Of a DNA stretch of 64,000 bases, positions 10,204-18,132 are shown in pieces; the first letter of the stretch is position 1; every line of letters begins with the position of its first letter. The notes beneath the pieces are model-generated. The model ran no database searches. It was given only the letters and a program-made list of their open reading frames with translations, and was not told the origin of the DNA. The stretch lies in contig NZ_JANHLC010000008.1 in assembly GCF_028682395.1 (NCBI RefSeq), positions 124,001 through 188,000 of the forward strand, given 5' to 3'. The DNA comes from Pseudomonas putida. Lineage in GTDB: Bacteria > Pseudomonadota > Gammaproteobacteria > Pseudomonadales > Pseudomonadaceae. The position numbers were made by a program, and so were the translations under genes.

Positions 10204-11508
10204 TTATCTCCGGTTCGGGTTGAAAGTGACGGGCAACGATGCCCAGCATGCGTCGTAGTCGGCCTGCAACTGTGCACCGTCGAGGGCAAGGCGGCTCGGG
10301 CGCAACACTGCGCTGGTCTCGAACATAAAGGCCATGGTGTCTTCAATCTTGCTCGGTGCCAGGTCGGCAGCGATAGCTTTGGTGCAGGTCTCGCCATCCG
10401 GACCATGGGCACTCATGCAGCTGTGCAGCGAGGCCCCGCCCGGTACAAAGCCTTCGGCCTTGGCGTCGTAGGCCCCCTGGATGAGGCCCATGAATTCATT
10501 CATCAGGTTGCGGTGGAACCAGGGTGGCCGGAAGGTCTTCTCGGCCACCATCCAGCGGGGTGGGAAAATCACGAAATCGAGATTGGCCAGGCCAGGCACA
10601 CTGGTCGGCGAGGTCAATACGGTGAAGATCGACGGATCGGGGTGGTCGTAGCTGACGGTGCCAATGGTATTGAAACGCCGCAGATCGTATTTATACGGCA
10701 CGTTATTGCCATGCCAGGCAACGACGTCCAGCGGCGAGTGATCGAGCTCGCAGCCCCAGAGCTCACCGAGGAACTTCTGCACCAGGGTGACCGGCTCGCG
10801 GCGGTCTTCATAGTGGGCAACCGGCGCCAGGAAGTCCCGGGGGTTGGCCAGGCCATTGCTGCCGATAGGGCCCAGATCGGGTAGGCGCAGCGGTGCACCA
10901 TGGTTCTCGGCGACATACCCGCGGGCTTGGCCATCGAGCAACTCGACCCGAAATTTCACGCCGCGCGGCAAGACGGCAATCTCCAGCGGCTCGATCACCA
11001 GCACGCCCAGTTCAGTGACCAGGCGCAGGCGCCCGAGTTGGGGGACCAGCAACAACTCGCCATCGGCATTGAAGAACACTCGCTCCATCGAGGTATTGGC
11101 GCTGTAGCCGTACAGGCTGATACCCGCCGGATTCTGCGCGGGCGCATTGGCCGCCATGGCAACCAGGCCGTCGATAAAGTCGGTTGGCGTCTCGGGTATT
11201 GCCAACGGATTCCAGCGCAGGCGGTTTGGCGTTACCGCGCCCAGCGGACCGCCCGCCAATTGCCGATCGAGCTTGCGAAACGCCGGGTGCTTGGCAGAGG
11301 GCTGGATGCGATACATCCAGGTACGCCGCGATTCGCTGCGCGCCATGGTGAAGGCGGTCCCGGAGAGCAGTTCGGCATATAGGCCGTAGGGCGCTTGCTG
11401 CGGGGAGTTCTGGCCAATCGGCAGCGCGCCAGGCAAGGCTTCGCTGCAGAATTCATTGCCAAAACCCGATTGGTAATCGAGGGCTGGCACTGCGCAATCG
11501 AGTTTCAT
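10204..11508 (-). CDS. hmgA: Homogentisate 1,2-dioxygenase
   Basis: Fe(II) ring-cleavage enzyme (434 residues) opening homogentisate to maleylacetoacetate. Recognisable family segments are YQSGFGNEF near the N-terminus, WHGNNVPYKYDLRRFN, the iron-ligand-bearing FHRNLMNEFMGLIQG, and SAHGPDGE near the C-terminus. The ATG at 11508 is preceded by GGAGG at good spacing; the frame upstream to 11601 runs through the operator region and is not used. It is first gene of hmgA-fahA-maiA and divergent from the IclR regulator. Loss of this enzyme in pseudomonads gives brown pyomelanin. Confidence 0.97.
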   Translation of the reverse strand: MKLDCAVPALDYQSGFGNEFCSEALPGALPIGQNSPQQAPYGLYAELLSGTAFTMARSESRRTWMYRIQPSAKHPAFRKLDRQLAGGPLGAVTPNRLRWNPLAIPETPTDFIDGLVAMAANAPAQNPAGISLYGYSANTSMERVFFNADGELLLVPQLGRLRLVTELGVLVIEPLEIAVLPRGVKFRVELLDGQARGYVAENHGAPLRLPDLGPIGSNGLANPRDFLAPVAHYEDRREPVTLVQKFLGELWGCELDHSPLDVVAWHGNNVPYKYDLRRFNTIGTVSYDHPDPSIFTVLTSPTSVPGLANLDFVIFPPRWMVAEKTFRPPWFHRNLMNEFMGLIQGAYDAKAEGFVPGGASLHSCMSAHGPDGETCTKAIAADLAPSKIEDTMAFMFETSAVLRPSRLALDGAQLQADYDACWASLPVTFNPNRR

Positions 11509-11583
11509 CGAGCCTCCAGAAGGAAGTGGGCAGTTGGCACATGCGCGGCGATTTGGCGTGCATGAACTCTGCATTATTTTTAT

Positions 11584-11615
11584 CGTAATTCGATTACGCA
11601 TAACGTAATTTGATT
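11584..11615. promoter_or_regulatory. Tandem palindromic operator candidates in the hmgA/hmgR intergenic region
   Basis: CGTAAT-TCG-ATTACG (11584-11598) is a perfect inverted repeat. A second, imperfect copy, CGTAAT-TTG-ATT, starts at 11604. The two copies are 20 bp apart, about two helical turns on the same DNA face. They lie between the divergent hmgA and IclR-type regulator genes, where HmgR of P. putida is known to bind a short palindrome. Assigning HmgR to these sites is inference from position and symmetry. Confidence 0.7.
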
Positions 11616-11659
11616 GGTAAAGAGCGTCAAGCTATAAAGACGCCCACTCGTCTTGGGAT

Positions 11660-12478
11660 ATGACCGCGTTCATGGAAAAGCCCCGCAGCACCAGCGACAG
11701 CAGCGCCAAACAGAAAGTCCGCTCGGCCGAGGTCGGCACCGACATTCTCAAGGCACTCGCCGAGCTCGCGCCCAGTACCTCGCTGTCGCGCCTGGCCGAG
11801 CATGTGCAGATGCCCGCGAGTAAGGTCCACCGCTATCTCCAGGCGCTGATCGCCAGCGGGTTTGCCGAGCAAAATGCGGCCACCAATCATTATGGTCTAG
11901 GCCGCGAAGCCTTGCGGGTTGGCCTGGCAGCCCTCAATAGCCTGGATGTGCTGCAGGTATCGGCACTCCCCCTGGCGCAGCTGCGCGACGATCTGAACGA
12001 GTCCTGCTTCCTCGCCGTGTGGGGCAATCTGGGCGCGACCGTGGTGCATATCGAACCGGCAGTCCGGGCCATCACCGTGGTCACGCAACGGGGTTCGGTG
12101 CTGCCGCTGCTCAGTTCCTCCACCGGGCTGGTGTTCAACGCCTACCTGGCGGACCGAGAAACCCTGGAACTGCGCAGCCGCGAGTTCGAGGCCGCCTCCG
12201 CCCATCCCCTGGCCGACCCGCAGGCACTGGCCAGCCTGAGCGAGCAGATTCGCAAGCGCGGTTTGCATTTCGTCCACGGTTTGCTGATGCCAGGGGTCGA
12301 CGCCTTGTCGGCACCGGTGTTCAACGCCCTCGGACAGATTGCGGCGGTGCTGACGGTGGTGGGCCCGACCTCAATGTTCGATGCCGATGAGCACGGCCCG
12401 GCAGCCAAACGCCTACTGGCGGCTAGCGAGGCCATCAGTTGGCGGATGGGCTATCAACACGCTGAGCACGCCCGCTAA
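11660..12478 (+). CDS. hmgR: IclR-family transcriptional regulator, HmgR-like
   Basis: A 272-residue IclR-type regulator. The N-terminal winged helix has TSLSRLAEHVQMPASKVHRYLQALIASG (about residues 40-67) and the C-terminal effector domain has SSTGLVFNAYL, LHFVHGLLMPGVDALSAPVF and AVLTVVGP. It is divergent from hmgA-fahA-maiA, matching HmgR of P. putida, which represses this operon and is relieved by homogentisate. The start is uncertain: ATG at 11660 or 11672 (MEKPRS...), neither with a strong ribosome site. A hairpin without T-run (GCGAGC 12481-12486 / GCTCGC 12501-12506) follows the stop. Confidence 0.88.
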   Translation: MTAFMEKPRSTSDSSAKQKVRSAEVGTDILKALAELAPSTSLSRLAEHVQMPASKVHRYLQALIASGFAEQNAATNHYGLGREALRVGLAALNSLDVLQVSALPLAQLRDDLNESCFLAVWGNLGATVVHIEPAVRAITVVTQRGSVLPLLSSSTGLVFNAYLADRETLELRSREFEAASAHPLADPQALASLSEQIRKRGLHFVHGLLMPGVDALSAPVFNALGQIAAVLTVVGPTSMFDADEHGPAAKRLLAASEAISWRMGYQHAEHAR

Positions 12479-12612
12479 GAGCGAGCGGTGTGTCCCGCAA
12501 AAGCTCGCGCCTGCAGGGAACAAGCAGAATTCGTTGGTTTGTTGCCGGTAACGCAACAGTGATTGTCGTAAATCAGACTGTTTCCTCTGCTGCTTGCCGC
12601 CTATTCTTGCCG
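12479..12612. other. Non-coding upstream part of the hmgR-SDR gap; candidate sRNA promoter
   Basis: First part of a 341-base gene-free gap. It holds a hairpin just after hmgR (12481-12506). Ahead of the structured RNA is a TATTCT box at 12602-12607 that would place a start near 12613. The matching -35 is weak (CTGTTT-like around 12580). No protein-coding frame is credible here. Confidence 0.4.
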
Positions 12613-12792
12613 GGCTTTGAGCGAGGCCTCCACGGGGCCGGATCCGCTCACAGCCATGCCGCCCCCAGTGGTCGGCATCAGATTAGAGGCCAGTCCTGCA
12701 ACGGTCGGGCGTCACCCGGGTACACCGACGTTGATTTACAGCTCCTTGATCACACGTCTTGTTTGGCCGCTGTTGCTACAGCGGCCTTTTTT
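12613..12792 (+). ncRNA. Candidate structured small RNA of about 180 nt, unassigned family
   Basis: No gene follows on this strand (the next gene is convergent), yet the segment is full of perfect stems and ends in a strong terminator. Stem 1 is GGCT/TGAGCG (12613-12623) with CGCTCA/AGCC (12645-12655), enclosing GGCCTC-CAC-GGGGCC (12625-12639). Stem 2 is ATGCCG (12656-12661) with CGGCAT (12673-12678). Stem 3 is GTCGG (12704-12708) with CCGAC (12725-12729). Two unpaired stretches (about 12679-12701 and 12731-12764) could be target-pairing regions. I cannot match it to 6S, 4.5S, RNase P, tmRNA or the Rsm RNAs. Start and family are inferred. Confidence 0.55.
12765..12792 (+). terminator. Rho-independent terminator of the candidate sRNA
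   Basis: GGCCGCTGT (12765-12773), loop TGCT, ACAGCGGCC (12778-12786) and TTTTTT (12787-12792): a perfect 9-bp stem with a T-run on the plus strand only. It sits 287 bases after the hmgR stop, too far to be a simple hmgR terminator. Confidence 0.85.
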
Positions 12793-12819
12793 ATGCCCCG
12801 GCAAAAGTACGCGGCAACG

Positions 12820-13731
12820 CTAGACGCCGTACTTCTGCAAATTGGCCATCATTTCCCTGAGCGCTTCCCCCGTATCACGCGGATGAACAGCGCCCTCGAA
12901 ATCGCAGAGCTGTTGCCAGTTGGCCGCTACGTCCTCGACCGCAATCCCCGCATGAGGATCGAAACCAACCCCCAGGCTGCGCTCCCAGCGAACCTTGCCC
13001 ATCCAGCCGCCACCAACTTCAAACAGGCCGGCCGTTTCGTTGCACTGCTCGCTCCCCAGAAACACCACCAACGGGCTGATGAGTTCGGGTTTGAGCTGCT
13101 CGAACACCTGGGGCGGGATCAGGCCTTCGGTCATCCGCGTGCCCCCCGTGGGCGCAATGGCATTGACCAGGATGTTGCTCTTGCGCCCCTCGATCGCCAA
13201 CGTGCGCGTCAAACCATACAACCCCAGCTTGGCCATGCCGTAGTTGGCCTGACCGAAGTTGCCGTAGATCCCGGACGTGGACGCGGTGAAAATCACGCGT
13301 CCATAGTTTTGTTCACGCAGATGTGGCCAGGCGGCGTGGGTCACTTTGTAGGCACCTTCAACATGCACCCGGTAGACCAGATCCCAGTCGGCGTCGTCCA
13401 TTTTCACGAAGCTCTTGTCGCGCAAGATACCCGCATTGTTGACGACCACATCGACCCGACCGAAGGCGTCGAGCGCGTGCTGGACGATCTTGTCGCCATC
13501 GGTCACCGAGTCGTGATTGGCCACTGCCGTGCCACCGGCGTCGCGAATCTCGGCGACAACCCGGTCGGCCGCCGACGCATTGGCCCCCTCGCCCTGGGCG
13601 GAGCCACCCAGGTCGTTGACCACCACCCGGGCGCCGTGCCGGGCGAACAGCAAGGCGTGGGCCCGGCCCAGGCCGCCACCGGCCCCGGTGACAATCACGA
13701 CTTTATCTTCGAAGCGTATCGACTCACTCAT
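12820..13731 (-). CDS. Short-chain dehydrogenase/reductase, (3R)-hydroxyacyl-CoA dehydrogenase-like
   Basis: A 303-residue classical SDR. The NAD(P)-binding motif is GAGGGLGRAHAL near residue 17, followed by NNAGILRD, a catalytic serine region TASTSG and YGMAK (Tyr-x3-Lys). The text KSFVKMDDADWDLVYRVHVEGAY and NAIAP resembles the dehydrogenase part of multifunctional enzyme type 2, which acts on (3R)-hydroxyacyl-CoA. Actual substrate is unknown. The ATG at 13731 has AGGAG 6 bases ahead; a GTG sits one codon before. It is a single gene convergent with the candidate sRNA. Confidence 0.85.
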   Translation of the reverse strand: MSESIRFEDKVVIVTGAGGGLGRAHALLFARHGARVVVNDLGGSAQGEGANASAADRVVAEIRDAGGTAVANHDSVTDGDKIVQHALDAFGRVDVVVNNAGILRDKSFVKMDDADWDLVYRVHVEGAYKVTHAAWPHLREQNYGRVIFTASTSGIYGNFGQANYGMAKLGLYGLTRTLAIEGRKSNILVNAIAPTGGTRMTEGLIPPQVFEQLKPELISPLVVFLGSEQCNETAGLFEVGGGWMGKVRWERSLGVGFDPHAGIAVEDVAANWQQLCDFEGAVHPRDTGEALREMMANLQKYGV

Positions 13732-13855
13732 CACCGACTCCTACCAAGGCCAAGGGAAGCAAAGCCCCGAGTGTCAGGCAGCCGCAGGTCGCTCACAACA
13801 AAACAGGCGAGCCTGAATAACGGCCGATAAGGCCGGGGGATGATTGCCGCCGACC

Positions 13856-14797
13856 TTAGCAGTAGGCTGCCCGTCGCGCCGGCAATGCCAGGCACCGGCG
13901 AAAAGCCAGGTAATGCTTGAGCACCAGCACCGGCGCCTCGGTCTGGGGGTAGTGCCCAATCGCAGGCAAGCGCACCACATCCGCATTGGCGATCAGCTCG
14001 CAGTAGCGTCGAACCATATGCGCGCCGGAGACCGGATCGAACTCGCCATTGATCAGCCGCAAAGGCACTTCGCCCTTGCGCATGGCGGCGACCCAGCGCT
14101 CGCGCTGTTCGACGCGCTCCGGAATGTAACCGATCAAGTGGTGCAGGATCCGCGGCCCCTGGTTGCTGGCAACCAGGCTCCAGAAGTCATCCAGGGCACT
14201 TTCGCTGGGCTGCGTGGCAGGCCCGAAGATACGGCGAAAACTTTTGACCAGCGCGTCGCGGCTAAAGGCACGTCCGACTATCCAGCCCAGCGGGCTGAGC
14301 AGCAGTTTCTGCATCAGCAGCGCGCGGTGGGTTTCGGGAAACAGCCCGCCATTGAGAAACACGCAACTGGCCATGTCGAAACGCCGCTCGTAATGCCGGG
14401 CGAGCAGTTCCTGGGCCACGCTGTCGCCATAGTCATGGGCCAGCACATGGATCGGCCGGGCGACCCCGAGCTGGGCAAGCAACGCGTGTTGCAGGTCGGC
14501 CTGCTCCAACAGGCTGTAGGCATGTTCCCGGGGCTTGGCCGAATCGCCAAAACCGAGCATGTCGCAGGCAATCACTTGGTAATGCTGGGCCAGGGGTTCC
14601 CAGAGGTAGTGCCAGTCCCAACTGGCAGTAGGAAATCCATGGATCAGTAACAGCGGTTCGCCCCGCCCGGCCACCCAGTAACGAATGTTCTGGCCAGCAA
14701 ACTGAAAGCTGCGTCCACGCTTGCGCCACACGCAGAGCGGGATTTCGGACAGCGGGCTCTGGGCACTCGAAAAAGCGGGAACAAATAGTGGGCTCAA
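13856..14797 (-). CDS. Alpha/beta-fold hydrolase
   Basis: An approximately 313-residue alpha/beta hydrolase. The oxyanion-loop motif is HGFPTASWDW and the nucleophile elbow is HDYGDS, giving an Asp nucleophile as in epoxide hydrolases and haloalkane dehalogenases. A likely acid lies in NGEFDPVSG and the base in GHYPQTE. No substrate can be assigned. I see no good ATG. A TTG at 14797 preceded by GAGG at 8 bases is the best-supported start; the frame is open to 14833 and a GTG lies at 14731. It is a single gene after the SDR gene, with 124 bases between. Confidence 0.78.
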   Translation of the reverse strand: MSPLFVPAFSSAQSPLSEIPLCVWRKRGRSFQFAGQNIRYWVAGRGEPLLLIHGFPTASWDWHYLWEPLAQHYQVIACDMLGFGDSAKPREHAYSLLEQADLQHALLAQLGVARPIHVLAHDYGDSVAQELLARHYERRFDMASCVFLNGGLFPETHRALLMQKLLLSPLGWIVGRAFSRDALVKSFRRIFGPATQPSESALDDFWSLVASNQGPRILHHLIGYIPERVEQRERWVAAMRKGEVPLRLINGEFDPVSGAHMVRRYCELIANADVVRLPAIGHYPQTEAPVLVLKHYLAFRRCLALPARRAAYC

Positions 14798-14936
14798 GGC
14801 GCAGACCTCGGCGTCGACCCGCGCATATGCCAAGGTCAGCAGGCTCTGAGTCTAGCCAAGCATCCACCGCGTGTTAGTTGCCTTGCCAGCCAGCTTGCTG
14901 GCCCTGGGAGTCAGGTTGCTAGCACCGTTGTTGACG

Positions 14937-15623
14937 TCAAAGCAGCGACGCCAGCAATGGTGCGGCAAACAGGTTCAAAAGCCCGGTCAACACCATCACC
15001 AACCCGGCCACCGAACCCTCCTCTGCGCCCACCTCATGCGCCCGGCTCACGCCCGCACCATGGGCCCCGACTCCGAACAAGGCACCGCGAGCCAGGGTAC
15101 TGCGCAGTGGCAACCACTTGAGCAGCACGCCCCCGAGCAGGGCGCCAAACACCCCCGTGCACATCACGAACACCGCGGTCAGCTCCGGGACGCCGCCCAG
15201 GTCCTGGGCCAGCGGCATGGCGAACGGCGTGGTGATGGAACGCGGCAGCAGCGAAAGCGTCAGCGAGCTGTCCAGGGACAACGCCCGGGCCAGCCACCAG
15301 GAGCTGCCAATCGATACCGTACTGCCCGCCAACATGCCCAGCAGCAAAGCCGACCAGTGGCGCATCAGCAACTGCCGCTGCTGCCAGATTGGCACCGCAA
15401 AGGCCACCGTTGCCGGCCCCAGGACCAGCATCAGCCAATGGGTATTGGCCGAGTATTCGGCATAGGCCGTATGCAGCGGCACTGCCACCGCCAGCAACAA
15501 TGCCGGCACCAGAATCAGCGGCGACAGCCAGTAGCGTCCGCTGCGCCGGTAGAGCCAGCGGCTGAGCAGGTAGGCGCCCAGGGTCAACGCCAGCCAAAAC
15601 ATGGGCATCGCTTCAAATTTCAT
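14937..15623 (-). CDS. lrgB: LrgB/CidB family membrane protein
   Basis: A 228-residue multi-spanning inner-membrane protein with family motifs WLSPLILVPALLLA, LGPATVAFAVPIWQQR and LLPRSITTPFAMPLA, then MCTGVFGALLGG and GVGAHGAGVSRAHEVG. The LrgAB/CidAB pair is linked to murein-hydrolase control, holin-like behaviour and, in some bacteria, pyruvate or small-acid movement. Its ATG overlaps the end of lrgA by 11 bases, indicating translational coupling. Confidence 0.9.
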   Translation of the reverse strand: MKFEAMPMFWLALTLGAYLLSRWLYRRSGRYWLSPLILVPALLLAVAVPLHTAYAEYSANTHWLMLVLGPATVAFAVPIWQQRQLLMRHWSALLLGMLAGSTVSIGSSWWLARALSLDSSLTLSLLPRSITTPFAMPLAQDLGGVPELTAVFVMCTGVFGALLGGVLLKWLPLRSTLARGALFGVGAHGAGVSRAHEVGAEEGSVAGLVMVLTGLLNLFAAPLLASLL

Positions 15624-16014
15624 GGCGGGTTTTCCAACGGCAGACCGCTTCGACCGTAAACGCGGTGACCAGCATCACCAGCAGGGTGCTGACGCCGATG
15701 ACCAGCAGAATTCGCCAGCCCTCGTCACGCATCAACTGCCCGTAATCGAGCAGGCTCATCAGGGCCGGGATAAAGAACAACAGCATCTCGGCCATCAGTA
15801 ACCCGGCACCTAGCTGCAACGCCTGCGGCTTTACCCAGCCACAGGCAAACCCGAGTAGCAGCAGCGCCAGGCCGATCACCCCGCCGGGTATCGGCCAGTG
15901 GCCCCAGGCCGCGATCTGGCAACCCAGCAGGTAAAGAGCCAGCAGCACCGCCAACTCGCCCATCAACCGGGCGCCCTTGAGCACTAATGGAGGGTGTAGA
16001 GCAAAGCGTTTCAT
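15613..16014 (-). CDS. lrgA: CidA/LrgA family holin-like protein
   Basis: A 133-residue protein with four probable membrane helices (GELAVLLALYLLGCQIAAW, GGVIGLALLLLGFACG, MLLFFIPALMSLL, ILLVIGVSTLLVMLVTAF). This is the LrgA/CidA pattern, holin-like partner of LrgB. The ATG at 16014 has GAGG about 10 bases upstream; an in-frame GTG at 16029 is less likely because it precedes that site. It is first gene of the pair, divergent from a LysR regulator. Confidence 0.88.
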   Translation of the reverse strand: MKRFALHPPLVLKGARLMGELAVLLALYLLGCQIAAWGHWPIPGGVIGLALLLLGFACGWVKPQALQLGAGLLMAEMLLFFIPALMSLLDYGQLMRDEGWRILLVIGVSTLLVMLVTAFTVEAVCRWKTRHEI

Positions 16015-16080
16015 GGTGGTAGTCCTCACTGGCCCTTAGTGTAAATAGCGGGCTACCATCCTAAAAACGAATTGTTAGAC

Positions 16081-16103
16081 TGGAACACATTCCAATTTGG
16101 AAT
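16081..16103. promoter_or_regulatory. Overlapping inverted repeats between lrgA and the LysR gene
   Basis: Two nested dyads share the central half site: TGGAA-CACA-TTCCA (16081-16094) and ATTCCAA-T-TTGGAAT (16089-16103). They end 6 bases before the LysR start, in a 95-base divergent promoter region. LysR regulators often bind such dyads and repress their own gene. The assignment is inference from position and symmetry. Confidence 0.5.
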
Positions 16104-16109
16104 CGAGCA

Positions 16110-17003
16110 ATGGAATTCAAACAGCTACGCAGTTTTGTCGAAGTCATCCGACAGGGAGGCTTCACTCCAGCAGCCCGTGTGCTGCATATCAGCCAGTCAG
16201 CCGTCAGCAAGCAGGTGGCCCAGTTGGAACAAAGCCTGGGCCGCTCGTTGCTTGACCGCCACGGCTCGCAGGTTCACCTGACGGCCGCTGGCAGCGTGGT
16301 GTTGCAACGGGCCGAAGAAATGCTACGCCAGCATCAGGAGCTGCTGAGCGAGCTGGATGACCTGGACCATCTGGCCCGGGGCGAATTGCGCCTGGGCTTG
16401 CCACAATTGGGCGGTGATACTCTGTTTGCCGGCCTGTTCGCCGAATACCGACGCCGCTATCCCAACATCAGCATCCAGCTACTGGAAGGCGGTAGCCTCA
16501 ATATCGAACAGGCGGTGCTCAGCGGCGAACTGGAACTGGGCGGCAGCCTGACCCCCAGTGATCCGGCGTTTGCCTTCCAGCCCTTTTGCGACGAGCCGCT
16601 GGATGTACTGCTGCCCGCCGACCACCCCCTGGCCAGTAGTGCCGCGATCCGCCTGGAGCAATTGGCCGATACGCCCTTTCTGATGTATCAGCGCAGCTTC
16701 GTGCTCAATCACCGCCTGCTTCAGGCCTGCCAGCAGTTAGGTTTCACTCCGCGCGAAAGCGGGCGCAGCGGCCAGGCGGACTTTCTGGCGGCCCTGGTCG
16801 CCGCCGGCCAGGGCGTGGTGTTGCTGCCCAGCGTGGTCGCACGCGGCCTGATCCGCCCGGGAGTGGTGCGCCTGGCGCTGATCGCCCCCGGCGAACTGCG
16901 TTGGGATATCGCCTTTATCTGGCGCCAGGGCGCCTATCTGTCCCGGGCAGCCCAGGCCTGGTTGGAACTGCTGCGCGAGTGGCGCATGAACCGCTTGCCC
17001 TGA
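16110..17003 (+). CDS. LysR-family transcriptional regulator (CidR-like by position)
   Basis: A 297-residue LysR regulator. The N-terminal winged helix begins MEFKQLRSFVEVIRQGGFT and includes ARVLHISQSAVSKQVAQLEQSLG. A substrate-binding domain follows (GELRLGLPQLGGD, LLEGGSLNIEQAVLSGELELGGSL, GQGVVLLPSVVARG). It is divergent from lrgA-lrgB, the same arrangement as cidR and cidAB elsewhere, so it probably controls that pair. Effector unknown. The last codons run into a 9-base tandem repeat that carries the stop. Confidence 0.9.
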   Translation: MEFKQLRSFVEVIRQGGFTPAARVLHISQSAVSKQVAQLEQSLGRSLLDRHGSQVHLTAAGSVVLQRAEEMLRQHQELLSELDDLDHLARGELRLGLPQLGGDTLFAGLFAEYRRRYPNISIQLLEGGSLNIEQAVLSGELELGGSLTPSDPAFAFQPFCDEPLDVLLPADHPLASSAAIRLEQLADTPFLMYQRSFVLNHRLLQACQQLGFTPRESGRSGQADFLAALVAAGQGVVLLPSVVARGLIRPGVVRLALIAPGELRWDIAFIWRQGAYLSRAAQAWLELLREWRMNRLP

Positions 17004-17026
17004 TTGCCCTGATTGCCCTGATTGCC
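16995..17026 (+). repeat. 9-bp tandem repeat containing the LysR stop codon
   Basis: TTGCCCTGA occurs three times (16995-17003, 17004-17012, 17013-17021) and is followed by a partial TTGCC. As the unit is 9 bases, each copy puts a TGA in the same frame. The repeat ends just before the convergent flavodoxin gene stop at 17028. Confidence 0.85.
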
Positions 17027-17027
17027 T

Positions 17028-17483
17028 TCAGCCACGCAATGCCGCACCGAACTGCTCCAGCCAGGGCTCGGCGTCGGTTTCCGGGGTCACGCTTTCACTG
17101 GAATCGAGGCGCAGCATGGGCTGGACTTGGCGCAGACCCAGTTCGGCGAACAACTCGACAAACTGCTCGCCGGCCCCGCAAAAGGTGTCGCCATAACTGG
17201 AGTCGCCCAGGCCGATCACGGCGCCCGGAAGGCCGCGCCAGTCGCTGGGCAACTGATCGCGAATCCCATGGTAGAGCGGCTGGATATTGTCCGGCAGTTC
17301 GCCCATGCCCGTCGTCGCCGTCACGGCCAGAAACGCCTCGGGGCCGAAAGCCTTGATCTCATCCAGGCTGGCTCGCGGGTTGTGCCAGGTCTCGAAACCG
17401 GCAGCGCGAAGGAGGTTGGCAGCATGCCGGGCGACTTCTTCGGCCGTGCCGTAGACCGAACCGGAAAGGATGGCGACTTTCAT
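17028..17483 (-). CDS. Flavodoxin, MioC-like
   Basis: A 151-residue flavodoxin domain. The FMN phosphate loop is SGSVYGTAEEVA near residues 8-19; TATTGMGELPDN and the second FMN loop IGLGDSSYGDTFCGAGEQF are also clear. Length and motifs fit the MioC/short-chain flavodoxin group, which carries electrons for reductases. The ATG at 17483 has AGGA at good spacing; a TTG lies one codon earlier. Convergent with the LysR gene and divergent from the LOV gene. Confidence 0.88.
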   Translation of the reverse strand: MKVAILSGSVYGTAEEVARHAANLLRAAGFETWHNPRASLDEIKAFGPEAFLAVTATTGMGELPDNIQPLYHGIRDQLPSDWRGLPGAVIGLGDSSYGDTFCGAGEQFVELFAELGLRQVQPMLRLDSSESVTPETDAEPWLEQFGAALRG

Positions 17484-17605
17484 CAATCTGTTCCTGTACT
17501 TGAGTGAAAACCTGGGATATTAACAGGTGCCGCCCACGCAGAAGGAACCTGGAGGCGGACAACTCACCTAGAATGTCTCTTTTTGCCAATGGACCCCGCC
17601 CCGAC

Positions 17606-18067
17606 ATGATCAATGCCAAGCTGCTACAACGGGTTATCGACGCCTCCAACGACGGAATCGTGGTGGCCGAACAAGAGGGCGAGGACAATATCGTGATCTA
17701 TGCCAACAGGGCCTTCGAACGCCTGACCGGCTACAGCACCGATGAAATCCTTTACCAGGATTGCCGCTTCCTGCAATCCGGCGACCGTGACCAGCCCGGG
17801 CTGCAAGCGATCCGCCAGGCCCTGGCCGACGGCAAGCCCTGCCGCCAGGTCCTGCGCAACTATCGCAAGGACGGCACGCATTTCTGGAACGAACTCTCGA
17901 TCACCCCGGTGTTCAACGACAGCGATCAACTGACCTACTTTATCGGCGTGCAAAAGGATGTCACCGAACAAGTCCAGGCCCAGCAGAAAGTCACCCAGCT
18001 TCAGCAACGACTGGCCGAAGTCGAAGCACAGCTGGCGGCGCTGCAGATGACCAGCGGCAGAAACTAA
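17606..18067 (+). CDS. Short LOV blue-light photoreceptor (SB1/SB2-LOV type)
   Basis: A 153-residue protein consisting of one LOV domain plus short flanking helices and no output domain. The photoactive cysteine lies in YQDCRFLQ at residue 53 and the NELSITPVFN and YFIGVQKDVTEQV segments are intact, as in the P. putida short LOV proteins. Blue light should form a flavin-cysteine adduct. The C-terminal part (QQKVTQLQQRLAEVEAQLAAL) is a coiled coil suited to dimerisation. The start MINAK is the family start; open frame upstream to 17504 lacks a ribosome site. In P. putida such a protein works together with LitR-type MerR regulators; one is encoded nearby. Confidence 0.93.
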   Translation: MINAKLLQRVIDASNDGIVVAEQEGEDNIVIYANRAFERLTGYSTDEILYQDCRFLQSGDRDQPGLQAIRQALADGKPCRQVLRNYRKDGTHFWNELSITPVFNDSDQLTYFIGVQKDVTEQVQAQQKVTQLQQRLAEVEAQLAALQMTSGRN

Positions 18068-18095
18068 CGCCGCTAAAAACGGTCATTGATGCAGG

Positions 18096-18111
18096 TACAT
18101 GTCCATTTGTA
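18096..18111. promoter_or_regulatory. TACA-N8-TGTA dyad upstream of the PilZ-like gene
   Basis: An inverted repeat TACA (18096-18099) / TGTA (18108-18111) sits in the 65-base gap between the LOV gene and the next gene, near a TTGATG hexamer (18086-18091). TACA/TGTA half sites are common in operators of CarH/LitR-type MerR proteins, but no binding is shown here. Confidence 0.3.
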
Positions 18112-18132
18112 TCCATCCCTTTGAGCTTGATC

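Noticed and set aside
8899..10884. A 661-codon plus-strand frame over fahA and hmgA
   Set aside because: Antisense to two clearly recognisable enzymes; no motif and no ribosome site.
12765..12792. Terminator of hmgR
   Set aside because: It lies 287 bases from the hmgR stop, with a structured RNA and a candidate promoter in between.
12613..12792. Riboswitch or leader RNA
   Set aside because: No gene follows on the same strand; the next gene is convergent.
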